A program made the position numbers and the translations under genes. From NCBI RefSeq assembly GCF_902506165.1, contig NZ_LR733817.1, forward strand, positions 3,271,937 through 3,335,936: 64,000 nucleotides of DNA, given 5' to 3'. Positions 27,554-36,574 of the stretch are shown piece by piece (within the stretch, counting starts at the first letter, position 1; every line of letters begins with the position of its first letter). Origin of the DNA: Bosea sp. 29B (GTDB lineage: Bacteria; Pseudomonadota; Alphaproteobacteria; Rhizobiales; Beijerinckiaceae). Below the pieces are notes generated by a model. The model was given only the letters and a program-made list of their open reading frames with translations, did not search any database and had not been told where the DNA came from.

Positions 27554-28219
27554 ATGACACGGATCGTGATCGCGGACGATCATCCGCTCTTTCGCGGCGC
27601 CTTGCGCCAGGCGGTCTCGCATGCGCTGGCCGGCTCGGAGGTCAGCGAGGTCGGCTCGCTCGAGGCGCTCGGCCAGGCGCTCGCCGAAGCCTCGGATATC
27701 GACCTCATCCTGCTCGATCTCTCCATGCCCGGCGTGCAGGGCTTTTCCGGCCTGCTCTTCCTGCGGGCGTCCTATCCCGAGATCCCGGTCATCGTCGTCT
27801 CGGCCAATGACGATCCGGCCGTGATCCGCCGCTGCATCGAGTTCGGCGCGCTCGGCTTCCTGCCCAAGACCGCCGAGGTCGCGCAGATGGGCGAGGCGAT
27901 CCAGGCCGTGCTCGACGGCGGTGTCTGGACCCCGCCCGGAGTCGATCTCTCCGCTCCGGTCGATCATGAGACGGCCGACATGGTCCGCCGCCTGGCGACG
28001 CTGACGCCGCAGCAGGTGCGCGTGCTGATGATGCTGTCGGAGGGGCTGCTCAACAAGCAGATCGCCTATGAGCTGGGTGTCTCCGAGGCGACGGTCAAGG
28101 CGCATGTCTCGGCGATCCTGACCAAGCTCAATGTCGACAGCCGCACCCAGGCGGTGATCGCCGCCGCCAAGATCGCCGGCGCTGGCTGGGCAGCGCAGGG
28201 CGCTTCGGCGACGAGCTGA
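27554..28219 (+). CDS. NarL/FixJ-type response regulator
   Basis: Response regulator (221 residues from the second of two adjacent ATGs; GGAGG lies 4 nt before it). The receiver domain has the acidic pair D8/D9, the phospho-acceptor Asp55 in LILLDLSMPGV and the Lys in GFLPKTAEV. The C-terminal LuxR-type HTH reads LTPQQVRVLMMLSEGLLNKQ, then GVSEATVKAHVSAIL. No kinase gene is adjacent; the nearest is the orphan kinase at 31015-32469, which is on the other strand. Targets are unknown. Confidence 0.92.
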   Translation: MTRIVIADDHPLFRGALRQAVSHALAGSEVSEVGSLEALGQALAEASDIDLILLDLSMPGVQGFSGLLFLRASYPEIPVIVVSANDDPAVIRRCIEFGALGFLPKTAEVAQMGEAIQAVLDGGVWTPPGVDLSAPVDHETADMVRRLATLTPQQVRVLMMLSEGLLNKQIAYELGVSEATVKAHVSAILTKLNVDSRTQAVIAAAKIAGAGWAAQGASATS

Positions 28220-28303
28220 ACGCTCGGCGGTTGACGGCGGCGTTCAGGCCCGGTTCAAGCAGGGTCTGATTTGTCTATCGCTGTCGATCCGAAGGGAATT
28301 TCC

Positions 28304-28576
28304 ATGGCCAATGGCGGTGGCACCGAGCGCTTCCTGGGCGGTTCTCTCCTCAGCGTCCTCGTGCGCCTGTTCTTCATCTCGCTCCTGGTCGGCGCGGCCA
28401 TGGCCTTTCTTGGCCTGTCGCCGCGGGGCCTCTTCGACTCGGCGCTGCGCTTCGTCCGCTCGATCACCGATATGGGCTTCGACGCGGTCCGCGAGGTCGG
28501 CGGCTGGGCCCTCGCGGGCGCGCTGGTCGTCGTACCGCTCTGGCTGCTCAGCCGTCTGTTCGCCTCGAAGCGGTAG
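28304..28576 (+). CDS. Small membrane protein (DUF6460-like)
   Basis: A 90-residue protein with two predicted membrane helices (SVLVRLFFISLLVGAAMAFL and WALAGALVVVPLWLLSRLF). It resembles the short DUF6460 family found upstream of, or near, pyrD in related bacteria. GAAGGGAA precedes the ATG. Function unknown. It ends 3 bp before the convergent pyrD stop. Confidence 0.75.
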   Translation: MANGGGTERFLGGSLLSVLVRLFFISLLVGAAMAFLGLSPRGLFDSALRFVRSITDMGFDAVREVGGWALAGALVVVPLWLLSRLFASKR

Positions 28577-28579
28577 GTC

Positions 28580-29668
28580 TCACAGAGTCTCGCCGCGTGC
28601 GATTGCTTCGGCATCACGCCCGACCAGCACGTCGAGCCGCGGCAGTCCGGCCTTGCGCATCTGCATGTCGAGCCCGCGCTTGACCTCGCCGACCAGCCCC
28701 GGACCCTTGAACACCATCGCCGAATAGAACTGCAGCAGGCTCGCCCCGGCCCGGACCTTGGCGAAGGCAGTCTCCGCCGAATCGATGCCGCCGACGCCGA
28801 TCAGCGGGAACTGGCGTTCGACCCGCAGGAAGGTCTCGGCAAGGATCCGTGTCGAGGCCGAGAAGAGCGGCTTGCCCGAGAGGCCGCCGGTCTCGGCCTT
28901 GCTTGCGCTGCGCAGGCTGTCTGGTCGCGCAATCGTGGTGTTCGAGACGATCATGCCGTCGACCTTGCGGCGGCGGGCGACCGCGATCATCCCGTCGAGC
29001 TCGGCCATGGAAAGGTCGGGAGCGATCTTGATCAGGACCGGCGTCGGCTTGCCACCGGCGGCGGCTTCGTCGCGGGCGGCGAGGGTGCGCGCGATCAGGT
29101 CGTCGAGCGCGCTTTCGGCCTGCAGGTCGCGCAGGCCGGGCGTGTTCGGCGAGGATACGTTGACGGTCAGGAAATCGGCGAGCGGCGCGAACCTTCCTGC
29201 CAGCGTCGCGTAGTCGGCGCTGCGGTCGATCGAGTCCTTGTTGGCGCCGAGGTTGACGCCGATGATGCCGCCTTTCCTGCGCCGCGCGGCGAGCCTCGCG
29301 GCGACCGCTTCCATGCCCTCGCTGTTGAGGCCATAGCGGTTGATCACTGCCTCGTCCTCCGGCAGGCGGAAGACGCGCGGGCGCGGATTGCCCGGCTGCG
29401 GCAGCGGGGTTACCCCGCCGACCTCGACGAAACCGAAGCCGAGACCCAGCGCGCCGTCGACGGCTTCGGCATGCTTGTCGAAGCCGGCGGCGAGCCCGAC
29501 CGGATTGGCAAAGCGCAAGCCGAAGGCCTCGACCGCCAGCGACGGCGGATCGGCCGCCGGCCGCAGCGGCGGCGCGGCGGACAGCGCCGCGATCGTCAGC
29601 CGGTGAGCCTGCTCGGCGTCGAGCTTGTGGATCAGCGGCCGCGCCAGGCCGAACAGCGCTCCGATCAC
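28580..29668 (-). CDS. pyrD: Dihydroorotate dehydrogenase (quinone), class 2
   Basis: PyrD class 2 (362 residues), the membrane-associated enzyme that oxidises dihydroorotate to orotate with quinone in pyrimidine synthesis. Recognised by [65 protein letters not shown] (catalytic Ser), VSNTTIARP and [20 protein letters not shown]. The GTG start at 29668 overlaps the DUF952 stop. The longer open frame to 30040 is a shadow. Confidence 0.95.
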   Translation of the reverse strand: MIGALFGLARPLIHKLDAEQAHRLTIAALSAAPPLRPAADPPSLAVEAFGLRFANPVGLAAGFDKHAEAVDGALGLGFGFVEVGGVTPLPQPGNPRPRVFRLPEDEAVINRYGLNSEGMEAVAARLAARRRKGGIIGVNLGANKDSIDRSADYATLAGRFAPLADFLTVNVSSPNTPGLRDLQAESALDDLIARTLAARDEAAAGGKPTPVLIKIAPDLSMAELDGMIAVARRRKVDGMIVSNTTIARPDSLRSASKAETGGLSGKPLFSASTRILAETFLRVERQFPLIGVGGIDSAETAFAKVRAGASLLQFYSAMVFKGPGLVGEVKRGLDMQMRKAGLPRLDVLVGRDAEAIARGETL

Positions 29669-30006
29669 GCGACATCCTCCGGAAACACATGGCCGGCTTC
29701 GCCCGACGGCAGCGGTGCGATCCAGCGCGCCTGCTTCGGGTCGAGCGAGGCATAAAGATGCGGGAACAGCGCCCCGCCGCGCGATGGCTCGTAGCGCAAG
29801 GCTTCGCCGAGCACGGCATCGTCGATGGCGATCAGCAGCAGCCCGTCCTGGCCGGCGAAATGCTTGGTGGCGGTCTCGCGGGCCTGCGCGCCGGTCGAGA
29901 AATGGATGAAGCCGTCGGCGAGGTCGACCGGCGCTCCCTGGAAGAGGCCTGCGGCCTCGGCTTCGCGCCAGAGCGCCTCGGGACAGATCTTGTAGATGAG
30001 CGGCAT
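29665..30006 (-). CDS. DUF952 family protein
   Basis: DUF952 protein (113 residues): [39 protein letters not shown] and the closing [11 protein letters not shown] are typical. The family has an ADP-ribosyltransferase-like fold but no proven function. It is commonly found directly before pyrD, as here, with overlapping stop and start codons. An ATG four codons upstream is an alternative start. Confidence 0.88.
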   Translation of the reverse strand: MPLIYKICPEALWREAEAAGLFQGAPVDLADGFIHFSTGAQARETATKHFAGQDGLLLIAIDDAVLGEALRYEPSRGGALFPHLYASLDPKQARWIAPLPSGEAGHVFPEDVA

Positions 30007-30201
30007 GGTGCCGGACATATCGCCTGACGGCCGTCGGCAAAAGCGGAAACCGTGCCGCACCGGGCCGGCTCCCGAATTTCTTCAGTCAGCGGCCGATTGC
30101 AAACGCGAATCAGATTGAATTCTTATCGAATAGGGGATATTTCCTATTTCAATCCCCGCTTTGCGCCGCGCCGGCACCATCAGGAACGAGGCCTCTCCGC
30201 G

Positions 30202-30828
30202 ATGCTGTCCCATGACCAGATCTGGAGCGCGATCGACACGCTCGCCCAGCGTTATGGCCTGACGCCGTCGGGCCTCGCCCGCAAGGCTGGGCTCGACGCC
30301 ACCACCTTCAACCGCTCGAAGCGCGTCGGCGCCGACGGGCGCGAGCGCTGGCCCTCGACCGAATCGATCGCCAAGATCCTCTCCGCCACCGGCGCCTCCT
30401 TCGACGAGTTCATGAACGTGCTGCGCCGCGGCGTACCGCCGACCCATACGATTCCGCTGATCGGCTTTGCCCAGGCCGGGTCCGGCGGCTTCTTCGACGA
30501 TGGCGGCTTTCCGGTCGGCTCCGGTTGGGACGAGGTCGCCTTTCCCGGCCTGCAGGACGAGAAGGCCTATGCGCTCGAGATCGCCGGCGATTCGATGCTG
30601 CCGCTCTATCGTGATGGTGACACCATCATCGTCTCGCCCGGTGCTGCGATCCGCCGCGGCGACCGGGTCGTGGTCAAGACCGTCGAGGGCGAGGTGCTGG
30701 CCAAGCAGCTCAGGCGCCAGACCGCGAAGACGGTCGAGCTCGCCTCGCTCAATCCCGAGCATGCCGATCGCGTGCTCGCGCTCGCCGAGATCGCCTTCAT
30801 GGCGCGGGTGATCTGGGCGAGCCAGTAA
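30202..30828 (+). CDS. HTH / S24 peptidase-type transcriptional regulator
   Basis: LexA/CI-like regulator (208 residues from the ATG at 30202). An N-terminal HTH (WSAIDTLAQRYGLTPSGLAR, FNRSKRV) is joined to an S24 peptidase domain with the catalytic Ser in EIAGDSMLPLYRDGD and Lys in VVVKTVEGEVLAKQL. FAQAGSGG may supply an Ala-Gly self-cleavage site. Such proteins can respond to DNA damage, but similar stand-alone copies exist outside phages in this order. No phage genes surround it. Confidence 0.86.
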   Translation: MLSHDQIWSAIDTLAQRYGLTPSGLARKAGLDATTFNRSKRVGADGRERWPSTESIAKILSATGASFDEFMNVLRRGVPPTHTIPLIGFAQAGSGGFFDDGGFPVGSGWDEVAFPGLQDEKAYALEIAGDSMLPLYRDGDTIIVSPGAAIRRGDRVVVKTVEGEVLAKQLRRQTAKTVELASLNPEHADRVLALAEIAFMARVIWASQ

Positions 30829-30877
30829 TCTCCGTTCCAGGTGGAGCCAAGGGCGCTTCCTTGCCAAAAAAACGCGA

Positions 30878-30989
30878 GTCGTCCCGGGCGCAGCGAAGCG
30901 AAGACCCGCGACCCATTCCGGAACCTCTTTCGGAAAGGCTCTGGAATGGATCCCGGATCGGCGCGGCTGCGCCGCTTGTCCGGGATGAC
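30878..30989. repeat. Palindromic intergenic repeat element
   Basis: A 112-bp imperfect palindrome with outer arms GTCGTCCCGGGC and GTCCGGGATGAC, inner segments GCGCAGCGAAGCGAAG and CGGCGCGGCTGCGCCGC, and a central CCGGAACC/GGAAAGG part. It belongs to the REP-like elements common between genes in this bacterial order. A shorter relative lies at 60320-60394. Confidence 0.7.
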
Positions 30990-31014
30990 ACCGTGATGGA
31001 TGAGGGTTGGAAGA

Positions 31015-32469
31015 TCACGCCGCCGCGCGCCGGGCCGGCAGCGACACCGTGAACACCGCTCCGATCTCGGACGGCTCCAGCGCGATCATGCCGCCATGCA
31101 GCCGCACCAGCTCGGCGGCGATGGCGAGGCCGAGCCCGGTGCCGCCGGGATTGACCGAGCCGCGGAAGGCCTGGAACAGGTTGTCGCGCGCCCGTGGCGG
31201 TACGCCCGGCCCGTTGTCGGCGATGCGCAGGACGATCTCCTCATGGCGCCGGCCGGCGCTGATCCTGAGCATCGGGGTGCGCTCGCCGGCTTCCGTGACG
31301 CCGTCGAGCGCCTGGATCGCATTGCGCATCAGGTTGGAGAGCACCCGCGCCATCTGGTCGGGATCGCAAGGGGCGATCACCTCGGCTGGCACCTCGTTGG
31401 CGAAAGCGATCGCGCCGTTCTCGCCGAGGCCGAGCAGCTCCGCCTGCTCGGCGACGAGCTGGCGCAGCGCCACATCGCGCAGCGCCGGCGTCGCCTCGGT
31501 GGCGCGGCCATAGGCGAGCGTCGCCTGGCAGAAATCGATGGCGCGCCCGAGCGTCGCGATCAGGCGCGGCGCGAAGCGCCGGATCTTCGGATCGCGCGTC
31601 TCGGTCAGCCGGTCCGACATCAATTGCGCCGCCGCCAGCATGTTGCGCAGGTCGTGATTGATCTTGCTGACGGCGAGGCCGAGTTCGGCGAGGTGTTTCT
31701 TGGCCCTGAGGTCGTCGGCGAGCGTCGCCTGCATGCGTGCCAGCGCCCGCTGCGCCTCGCCGATCTCGTCGGCGCGCTGCGTCGGTTCGATGATCCGGCG
31801 CGGATTCTCCGGATCGTGCTCGAACTCCATCACATTGGCGGCGAGATGCCGGATCGGCTGCACGATCAGCCAGTTCAGCGAGAGATAGACCAGCCCGGCG
31901 GTCAGGATCGAGATGATCAGTGTGACCAGCGTCAGGTTGACCGAGAATTTCAGCATGGCGCGGTGCAGCGGTCGCTCGTCGATGACGATCTCGACGAAGT
32001 CGGCAGCGCCGACCGCCTGCCCGACCACCCGGATCGGCATCTCATGCGAGGGGCTGACCAGCGTCGCCACCGATTCGACGATGGACTGCATCCAGCTCTG
32101 GTCGCGCAAGTCGACGGTCCTGGCGACCTCATGCGGCATCGAATCGAGGCTGAGCAGGCGGCGCGCGCCGCCGACGCGCGCGGCGATGGCGGAGGCGCCG
32201 ACGCCGGCGAGCAGCCGCTCCTCGCTGCCCTCGGGCAGGCCCTCGGCCGGAGCGTTCTCCAGGACGAGCACGGCGATCTGAGCCGCAGCCAGCCGGTCGT
32301 TCAGCCAGTTGCGTCGGAAGTTCGCGACCGAGGGCAGGTAGATCAGCACCTCGGCCAGCATCACGAACAGGATGGTGAGCACGAGCAGCTTGGCCGACAG
32401 GCCGAGCTGCGTCGGCCCGCGCGCTACGCTGATCGACAGGGTGTTGGGATCGAACCGTCTTACTGACAT
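31015..32469 (-). CDS. Sensor histidine kinase (orphan)
   Basis: Membrane histidine kinase (484 residues). TM1 spans ~25-47, the extracytoplasmic part ~50-175, and TM2 ~178-203, followed by a HAMP-like linker. The phospho-acceptor His272 lies in AVSKINHDLRNMLAAAQL, with Asn before the His. The ATPase domain has the N-box SNLMRNAIQAL, IADNGPGVP and GGTGLGLAIAAELVRLHGG. The ATG at 32469 sits 11 bp after the flavoprotein stop, so the two are likely co-transcribed. No response regulator is adjacent on this strand. Confidence 0.9.
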   Translation of the reverse strand: MSVRRFDPNTLSISVARGPTQLGLSAKLLVLTILFVMLAEVLIYLPSVANFRRNWLNDRLAAAQIAVLVLENAPAEGLPEGSEERLLAGVGASAIAARVGGARRLLSLDSMPHEVARTVDLRDQSWMQSIVESVATLVSPSHEMPIRVVGQAVGAADFVEIVIDERPLHRAMLKFSVNLTLVTLIISILTAGLVYLSLNWLIVQPIRHLAANVMEFEHDPENPRRIIEPTQRADEIGEAQRALARMQATLADDLRAKKHLAELGLAVSKINHDLRNMLAAAQLMSDRLTETRDPKIRRFAPRLIATLGRAIDFCQATLAYGRATEATPALRDVALRQLVAEQAELLGLGENGAIAFANEVPAEVIAPCDPDQMARVLSNLMRNAIQALDGVTEAGERTPMLRISAGRRHEEIVLRIADNGPGVPPRARDNLFQAFRGSVNPGGTGLGLAIAAELVRLHGGMIALEPSEIGAVFTVSLPARRAAA

Positions 32470-32480
32470 CAACAGCCAGT

Positions 32481-33923
32481 CTATCCGAAACGGCTCAGGA
32501 AGCCGATGAGGCGGCGGATGCCCGGCTTTCCCGCGAGCGGCGCCTGGAAGGAGAGCGCCGCTTTCTGCGACAGCTCCGACAGGCTTTGGGATGGCGCGAT
32601 CAGTCCTGCCATCTCCGTTACGTTCATCCGTTTCTGGACGGCGAGGCTCCAGGGCACGATTAATTCGGCCGCCTGGGCCCCAGCGATTACGACGCCGAGA
32701 ATACCGCCCTTGCGGTTGGTCATGAGCTTGATCAGCCCTTCGCTCTGCCGTTCGGCCTGAGCGCGTGAGCTTTCGGCATAGGGAAAGCGCAGCACCCGGA
32801 TCTCGCCCTGCGCGCGCGCCTGAGCCTCGTTCAGGCCGACGCTCGCCAGCTCGGGCCGACCATGGACGGTGCGCGGCACCCATTCGTGCCTGAAGCGGGT
32901 CGGCTGGCGGAACAGCGCGTTGCGGAGCACGAGGCCGGCCTGATGCTGCGCGGCCTGACTGGACATCGACCTGGCGGCCGCACCACCGGCACAGCCGCCG
33001 ACGGCGTAGATGCTGCGATTCGCGGTCCGCAGCGAGGCGTCGACGATGATACCGGTATCATCGCTGCGGACGCCGGCGAGATCGAGCTCGAGGCCTGCAA
33101 TGTTCGGCGTGCGCCCACTGGCGACCAGCAGATGCGTGCCATCGATCCGGATCTCGCCGTCGAGCACGAGCCGCGGCCGCTGGCGGTAGCTTTCGGCGCG
33201 CAGAATGGGCCGGCCCTCATGCAATGCGATGCCGTCGCCGAGCACGGCGCGACGGAGCACCCCGACCGCTTCCGGATCCTCGTCGGGCAGCAGGCCTTCC
33301 CGGGCGATCAGCGCGACCTCGCTGCCGAGCGCACGCATCGCCTGCGCCAGCTCGACGGCCGCGGTCGTGCCGCCGAGCACGATCAGTCGCTCCGGTCGCT
33401 TGGCCAAGTCGAAGATGCTGTCCTCGGTCAGGCTGGGCAACTCGGCCAGGCCCGCAATGTCGGGGATCGCTGGCAACGACCCGGTCGCGACGACGAAGCG
33501 CCGCGCCTTGATCACGGTCTCGCCGAGGGCGATCTGATGCCGGTTCTGGAAGCGCGCCTCGCCCTTGAGCACGAGGACGCCCAGGGCAGCGAGGCGCTCA
33601 TCCGAGTCGTTCGCGGCCAGTCTGGCCGACACCTGGTCGAGATGGGCCCGCACGCGCCCGTAATCGACCTCGCCAGCCGCCGCGATACCGAAGGCCTGGG
33701 CGCCCGCGCTGGCTCGCACACGCTCGGCCGCCGCCCGCAGGGCCTGGCCGCGTGCGCCCTCGTTGACGGAAAACGCATTCCCACTCTGCCGGATCAGCAT
33801 CGTCCGGACGCCGAGTAGTGCGGCCGCGGTCGCGACTGCGAGCCCGCCGGGGGTGTCGCCGATGACGCAGATATCCGGCGTCAACGGCTCCTTGCTGGCT
33901 GCAGGGCTGGCGGTCTGGCTCAC
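32481..33923 (-). CDS. FAD/NAD(P)-linked disulfide-reductase-like protein lacking redox cysteines
   Basis: Lpd/mercuric-reductase-like flavoprotein (480 residues). The FAD site ICVIGDTPGGLAVATAAALL, the ATG motif RRFVVATGSLPAIP, the NAD(P) site LIVLGGTTAAVELAQAMRALG, SIYAVGGCAGG and the C-terminal dimerization domain are all present. The usual CxxxxC disulfide after the first strand is absent: the region reads SVNEGARGQALR. The C-terminal HPHPTLSE-type His is replaced by APSQSLSE. It should therefore bind FAD but cannot perform thiol-disulfide chemistry. It is co-directional with the kinase downstream. Confidence 0.85.
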   Translation of the reverse strand: MSQTASPAASKEPLTPDICVIGDTPGGLAVATAAALLGVRTMLIRQSGNAFSVNEGARGQALRAAAERVRASAGAQAFGIAAAGEVDYGRVRAHLDQVSARLAANDSDERLAALGVLVLKGEARFQNRHQIALGETVIKARRFVVATGSLPAIPDIAGLAELPSLTEDSIFDLAKRPERLIVLGGTTAAVELAQAMRALGSEVALIAREGLLPDEDPEAVGVLRRAVLGDGIALHEGRPILRAESYRQRPRLVLDGEIRIDGTHLLVASGRTPNIAGLELDLAGVRSDDTGIIVDASLRTANRSIYAVGGCAGGAAARSMSSQAAQHQAGLVLRNALFRQPTRFRHEWVPRTVHGRPELASVGLNEAQARAQGEIRVLRFPYAESSRAQAERQSEGLIKLMTNRKGGILGVVIAGAQAAELIVPWSLAVQKRMNVTEMAGLIAPSQSLSELSQKAALSFQAPLAGKPGIRRLIGFLSRFG

Positions 33924-34046
33924 GCCGCATCTCCCGGTCGCTGTCTAGCTCGTGCAGATGCGTTGCCGTTGCGGCGGAATCAAGCTCGCTGCTGCGATAA
34001 CCGGGTGGAAGCAGTCAATTCGGGCGGGACGATGGTCGAGCCCTAG

Positions 34047-36431
34047 TCAGGCGATCTTGCGCGGTTCGTCGCCCTTGCTGAACTCCGCCACCGGCTGTGG
34101 CCGGCCGAACAGATAGCCCTGGGCGCGCTGGGCGCCGAGCAGTTGCACCGCCATGCGCTGCGCCTCGGTCTCGATGCCCTCGATGACGACGTTCATCGAC
34201 AGGCGCCGGGCGAGCTGGCAGACCGCCTCGATCACCGCCTTGGAGGCCTCGTCGCTGTTGACGTCGCGGCTGAAGCTCTGGTCGATCTTCACCTGCGAGA
34301 ACGGGTAGGTCGAGAGATAGGCGAGGGAGGAATAGCCCGTCCCGAAATCGTCGAGCGCGAACTTCACGCCGATCGCACGCAACTCGTTGATGACTTCGAG
34401 CGTCGTCTTGTTGTCCTCGATGAGCAGCGATTCCGTCACTTCGAGCGTCAGGCGGCCCGGCGCGAGATGAGCGAGCAGCAGCGCATTCTTGACGGTCTCG
34501 ACGATCCGGCCCGGCTCGCGGAACTGCAGCGGCGAGATGTTGACGGAGACGCCGATGCCGCCCGGCCATTTCGCCGCGTCGCGGCAAGCTTGGCGGATCG
34601 CCCAGTCGCCCATGCCGGCGATCAGGCCGGACTGCTCGGCGATCGGGATGAAGATGCCGGGCGGCACCATGCCGCGCGTCGGGTGCCGCCAGCGCATCAG
34701 CGCCTCGCGCGTCACGATCTCCTGCGTGCGCAGGTCGATGATCGGCTGATAGTACAGCTCGAGCGCGCCCTCGGCGCTGGCCTGGCGCAGATCGACCTCG
34801 ATCTCGTGGCGTTCGAGCATCTCCTCGGCCATGGTCGGGTCGAAGAACGTCGCGGTGTTGCGGCCGGCTGCCTTGGCCTTGTAGAGCGCGGTGTCGGCAT
34901 GGCGCAGCAGGTCGGCCGGGGTCGCACCGTCCACCGGGGCAAGCGCGATGCCGATGCTGGCCGTGACGTAGACGGTCTTGGTCTCGAGCTCGAAGGCGCG
35001 ATCCATCGCCTCGATCATGCGCTGCGCGATCATCCTGACCGTCGCGACATCGGTCGCCGGCAGGATGAGGACGAACTCGTCGCCGCCGAAGCGGGCGAGA
35101 AGGTCGTTGTGGCGGATCGCGCTCTTCAGCCGCGCCGCCGTCTGGACCAGCACCCGGTCGCCGATGTCGTGGCCGAGATTGTCGTTGACCTGCTTGAAGC
35201 CGTCGAGGTCGATATAGAGCAGCGCGAAGGTCTCGCCGGTCCGCTCCTGCCGGCGGAAAGCTTCGGCGAGATGCGAGTTGAACTCGAAGCGGTTGGCGAG
35301 CCCGGTCAGCTCGTCGAAGCGCGCCATCTGCTCGATCCGCGCCTCGGTCGCCTTCCGCTCGGTCGCATCCTCGGTCAGCATCAGCACGCCGCCCTCGGCC
35401 GCGGGCGCGATGGTGACGACGAGCATGCGGCCGTTACGCGACTGCAATTCGTAGATGGCCGCTTGCTGCGTCGCCTGGACGCCGTCGAGGGCCGCCTTGA
35501 TGTCGCGGACCTGCTCCGGCGTCATCACTTGCCGCTCGACCAGGAAACGCGCGATCGCGCTGATCGGCGTGCCTGGCAAGGCGAGTGTCTCGGGAATGCC
35601 GTAAAGGGCTGCATGCGGCGCGTTCGAGACCGCGAGGTCGAGCTTACGGTCGAACATCGCCAGGCCGTGGATCATCGTGTTGAGCGCGGCGTCGAGCGTC
35701 AGGTTCTGCGAGCGCAGGGCCGTGGCCAGCGCCTTGGATTGCTTGGTCGCGTCGCTCAGCGCCAGCAGGTTGCGGTGCAGCGAGTTGGTGATCGCGATAT
35801 TGGCGACGACATAGAGGAAGGCGAAATAGCCGATGTACTGGTAGTAGGGATTGTGCGCCTGGATCAGGCCGACCGCCATCGGCACGCAAAAGGTCAGCAG
35901 CTGGACGGCGACGAATTTCGGCCGTCCGGCATTGCGCGCGACATAGCCGGAGGCGAGCGCGATCGTCGACGATACCGAGGTGATGTGGGCGGCAGGGTCG
36001 TCCGTCCAGGCCAGCGCCGCATAGCAGCTGAAGCCGAGTACGGCGCTGAATACGGTCGCGCCGAAGAAATACTCCCGGTCCCAGCGCGTGGTCTGGGCGA
36101 GCGTGTCATCGGCATGGTCGAGGCGGCGATAGCGGACCACGGTGATGATCCGCATGACGACGACCAGCGCGACGCAGATCGTCAGCACCATGAACAGCTC
36201 GGCCCTGGTCGAGACCCAGCACAGGAAGGGCGTGAGGATGCCGGCGATGCCGCCTGGGATGATCGAGCCCGGCGAAGAGAACAGCGAGGAGACCAGCAGG
36301 CGATAATCGGCGAGATCGACCGCGCTCCGGCCGTCATGTCCGGCCGGCTGCTCTGCGATCGCTCTATCGGCGCTGGCGCTATGCAACCGGTTCGCCACTC
36401 CCGCCATCCACTCCTGCCTTGTGACGGTCAC
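34047..36431 (-). CDS. Membrane GGDEF-EAL protein (c-di-GMP turnover)
   Basis: A 794-residue protein with about six to seven N-terminal membrane helices (residues ~45-225), a PAS-like segment (~250-375), a GGDEF domain (~385-545) and an EAL domain (~555-785). The cyclase motif is intact (LLARFGGDEFVLIL). The EAL motif TREALMRWRHP, the NISPLQF strand and DDFGTGYSSLAYL with KIDQSF are also kept, so it could make or degrade c-di-GMP. The membrane module probably senses a hydrophobic or membrane cue. The neighbour upstream on the same strand is an RpfF-like crotonase, 143 bp away. Confidence 0.92.
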   Translation of the reverse strand: MTVTRQEWMAGVANRLHSASADRAIAEQPAGHDGRSAVDLADYRLLVSSLFSSPGSIIPGGIAGILTPFLCWVSTRAELFMVLTICVALVVVMRIITVVRYRRLDHADDTLAQTTRWDREYFFGATVFSAVLGFSCYAALAWTDDPAAHITSVSSTIALASGYVARNAGRPKFVAVQLLTFCVPMAVGLIQAHNPYYQYIGYFAFLYVVANIAITNSLHRNLLALSDATKQSKALATALRSQNLTLDAALNTMIHGLAMFDRKLDLAVSNAPHAALYGIPETLALPGTPISAIARFLVERQVMTPEQVRDIKAALDGVQATQQAAIYELQSRNGRMLVVTIAPAAEGGVLMLTEDATERKATEARIEQMARFDELTGLANRFEFNSHLAEAFRRQERTGETFALLYIDLDGFKQVNDNLGHDIGDRVLVQTAARLKSAIRHNDLLARFGGDEFVLILPATDVATVRMIAQRMIEAMDRAFELETKTVYVTASIGIALAPVDGATPADLLRHADTALYKAKAAGRNTATFFDPTMAEEMLERHEIEVDLRQASAEGALELYYQPIIDLRTQEIVTREALMRWRHPTRGMVPPGIFIPIAEQSGLIAGMGDWAIRQACRDAAKWPGGIGVSVNISPLQFREPGRIVETVKNALLLAHLAPGRLTLEVTESLLIEDNKTTLEVINELRAIGVKFALDDFGTGYSSLAYLSTYPFSQVKIDQSFSRDVNSDEASKAVIEAVCQLARRLSMNVVIEGIETEAQRMAVQLLGAQRAQGYLFGRPQPVAEFSKGDEPRKIA

Positions 36432-36574
36432 TGGAGAGGCGGGTGTACGACCCCTTCCTTTGCCGCATCATCTAACGGCTTTAAGAGGGAAAGGTAAAAG
36501 TTTCATGAGGGTTACGCGGCGGAGTCGCACGATCGACGCGAACGCCGACCGTGCCCGGGCTTTCCTTTGTCCGC

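Noticed and set aside
30202..30828. Prophage remnant around the S24 regulator
   Set aside because: No integrase, structural or lysis genes, and flanking genes are ordinary chromosomal genes.
34143..36497. 784-codon plus-strand frame over the GGDEF-EAL gene
   Set aside because: Antisense shadow; the minus frame has intact GGDEF and EAL motifs.
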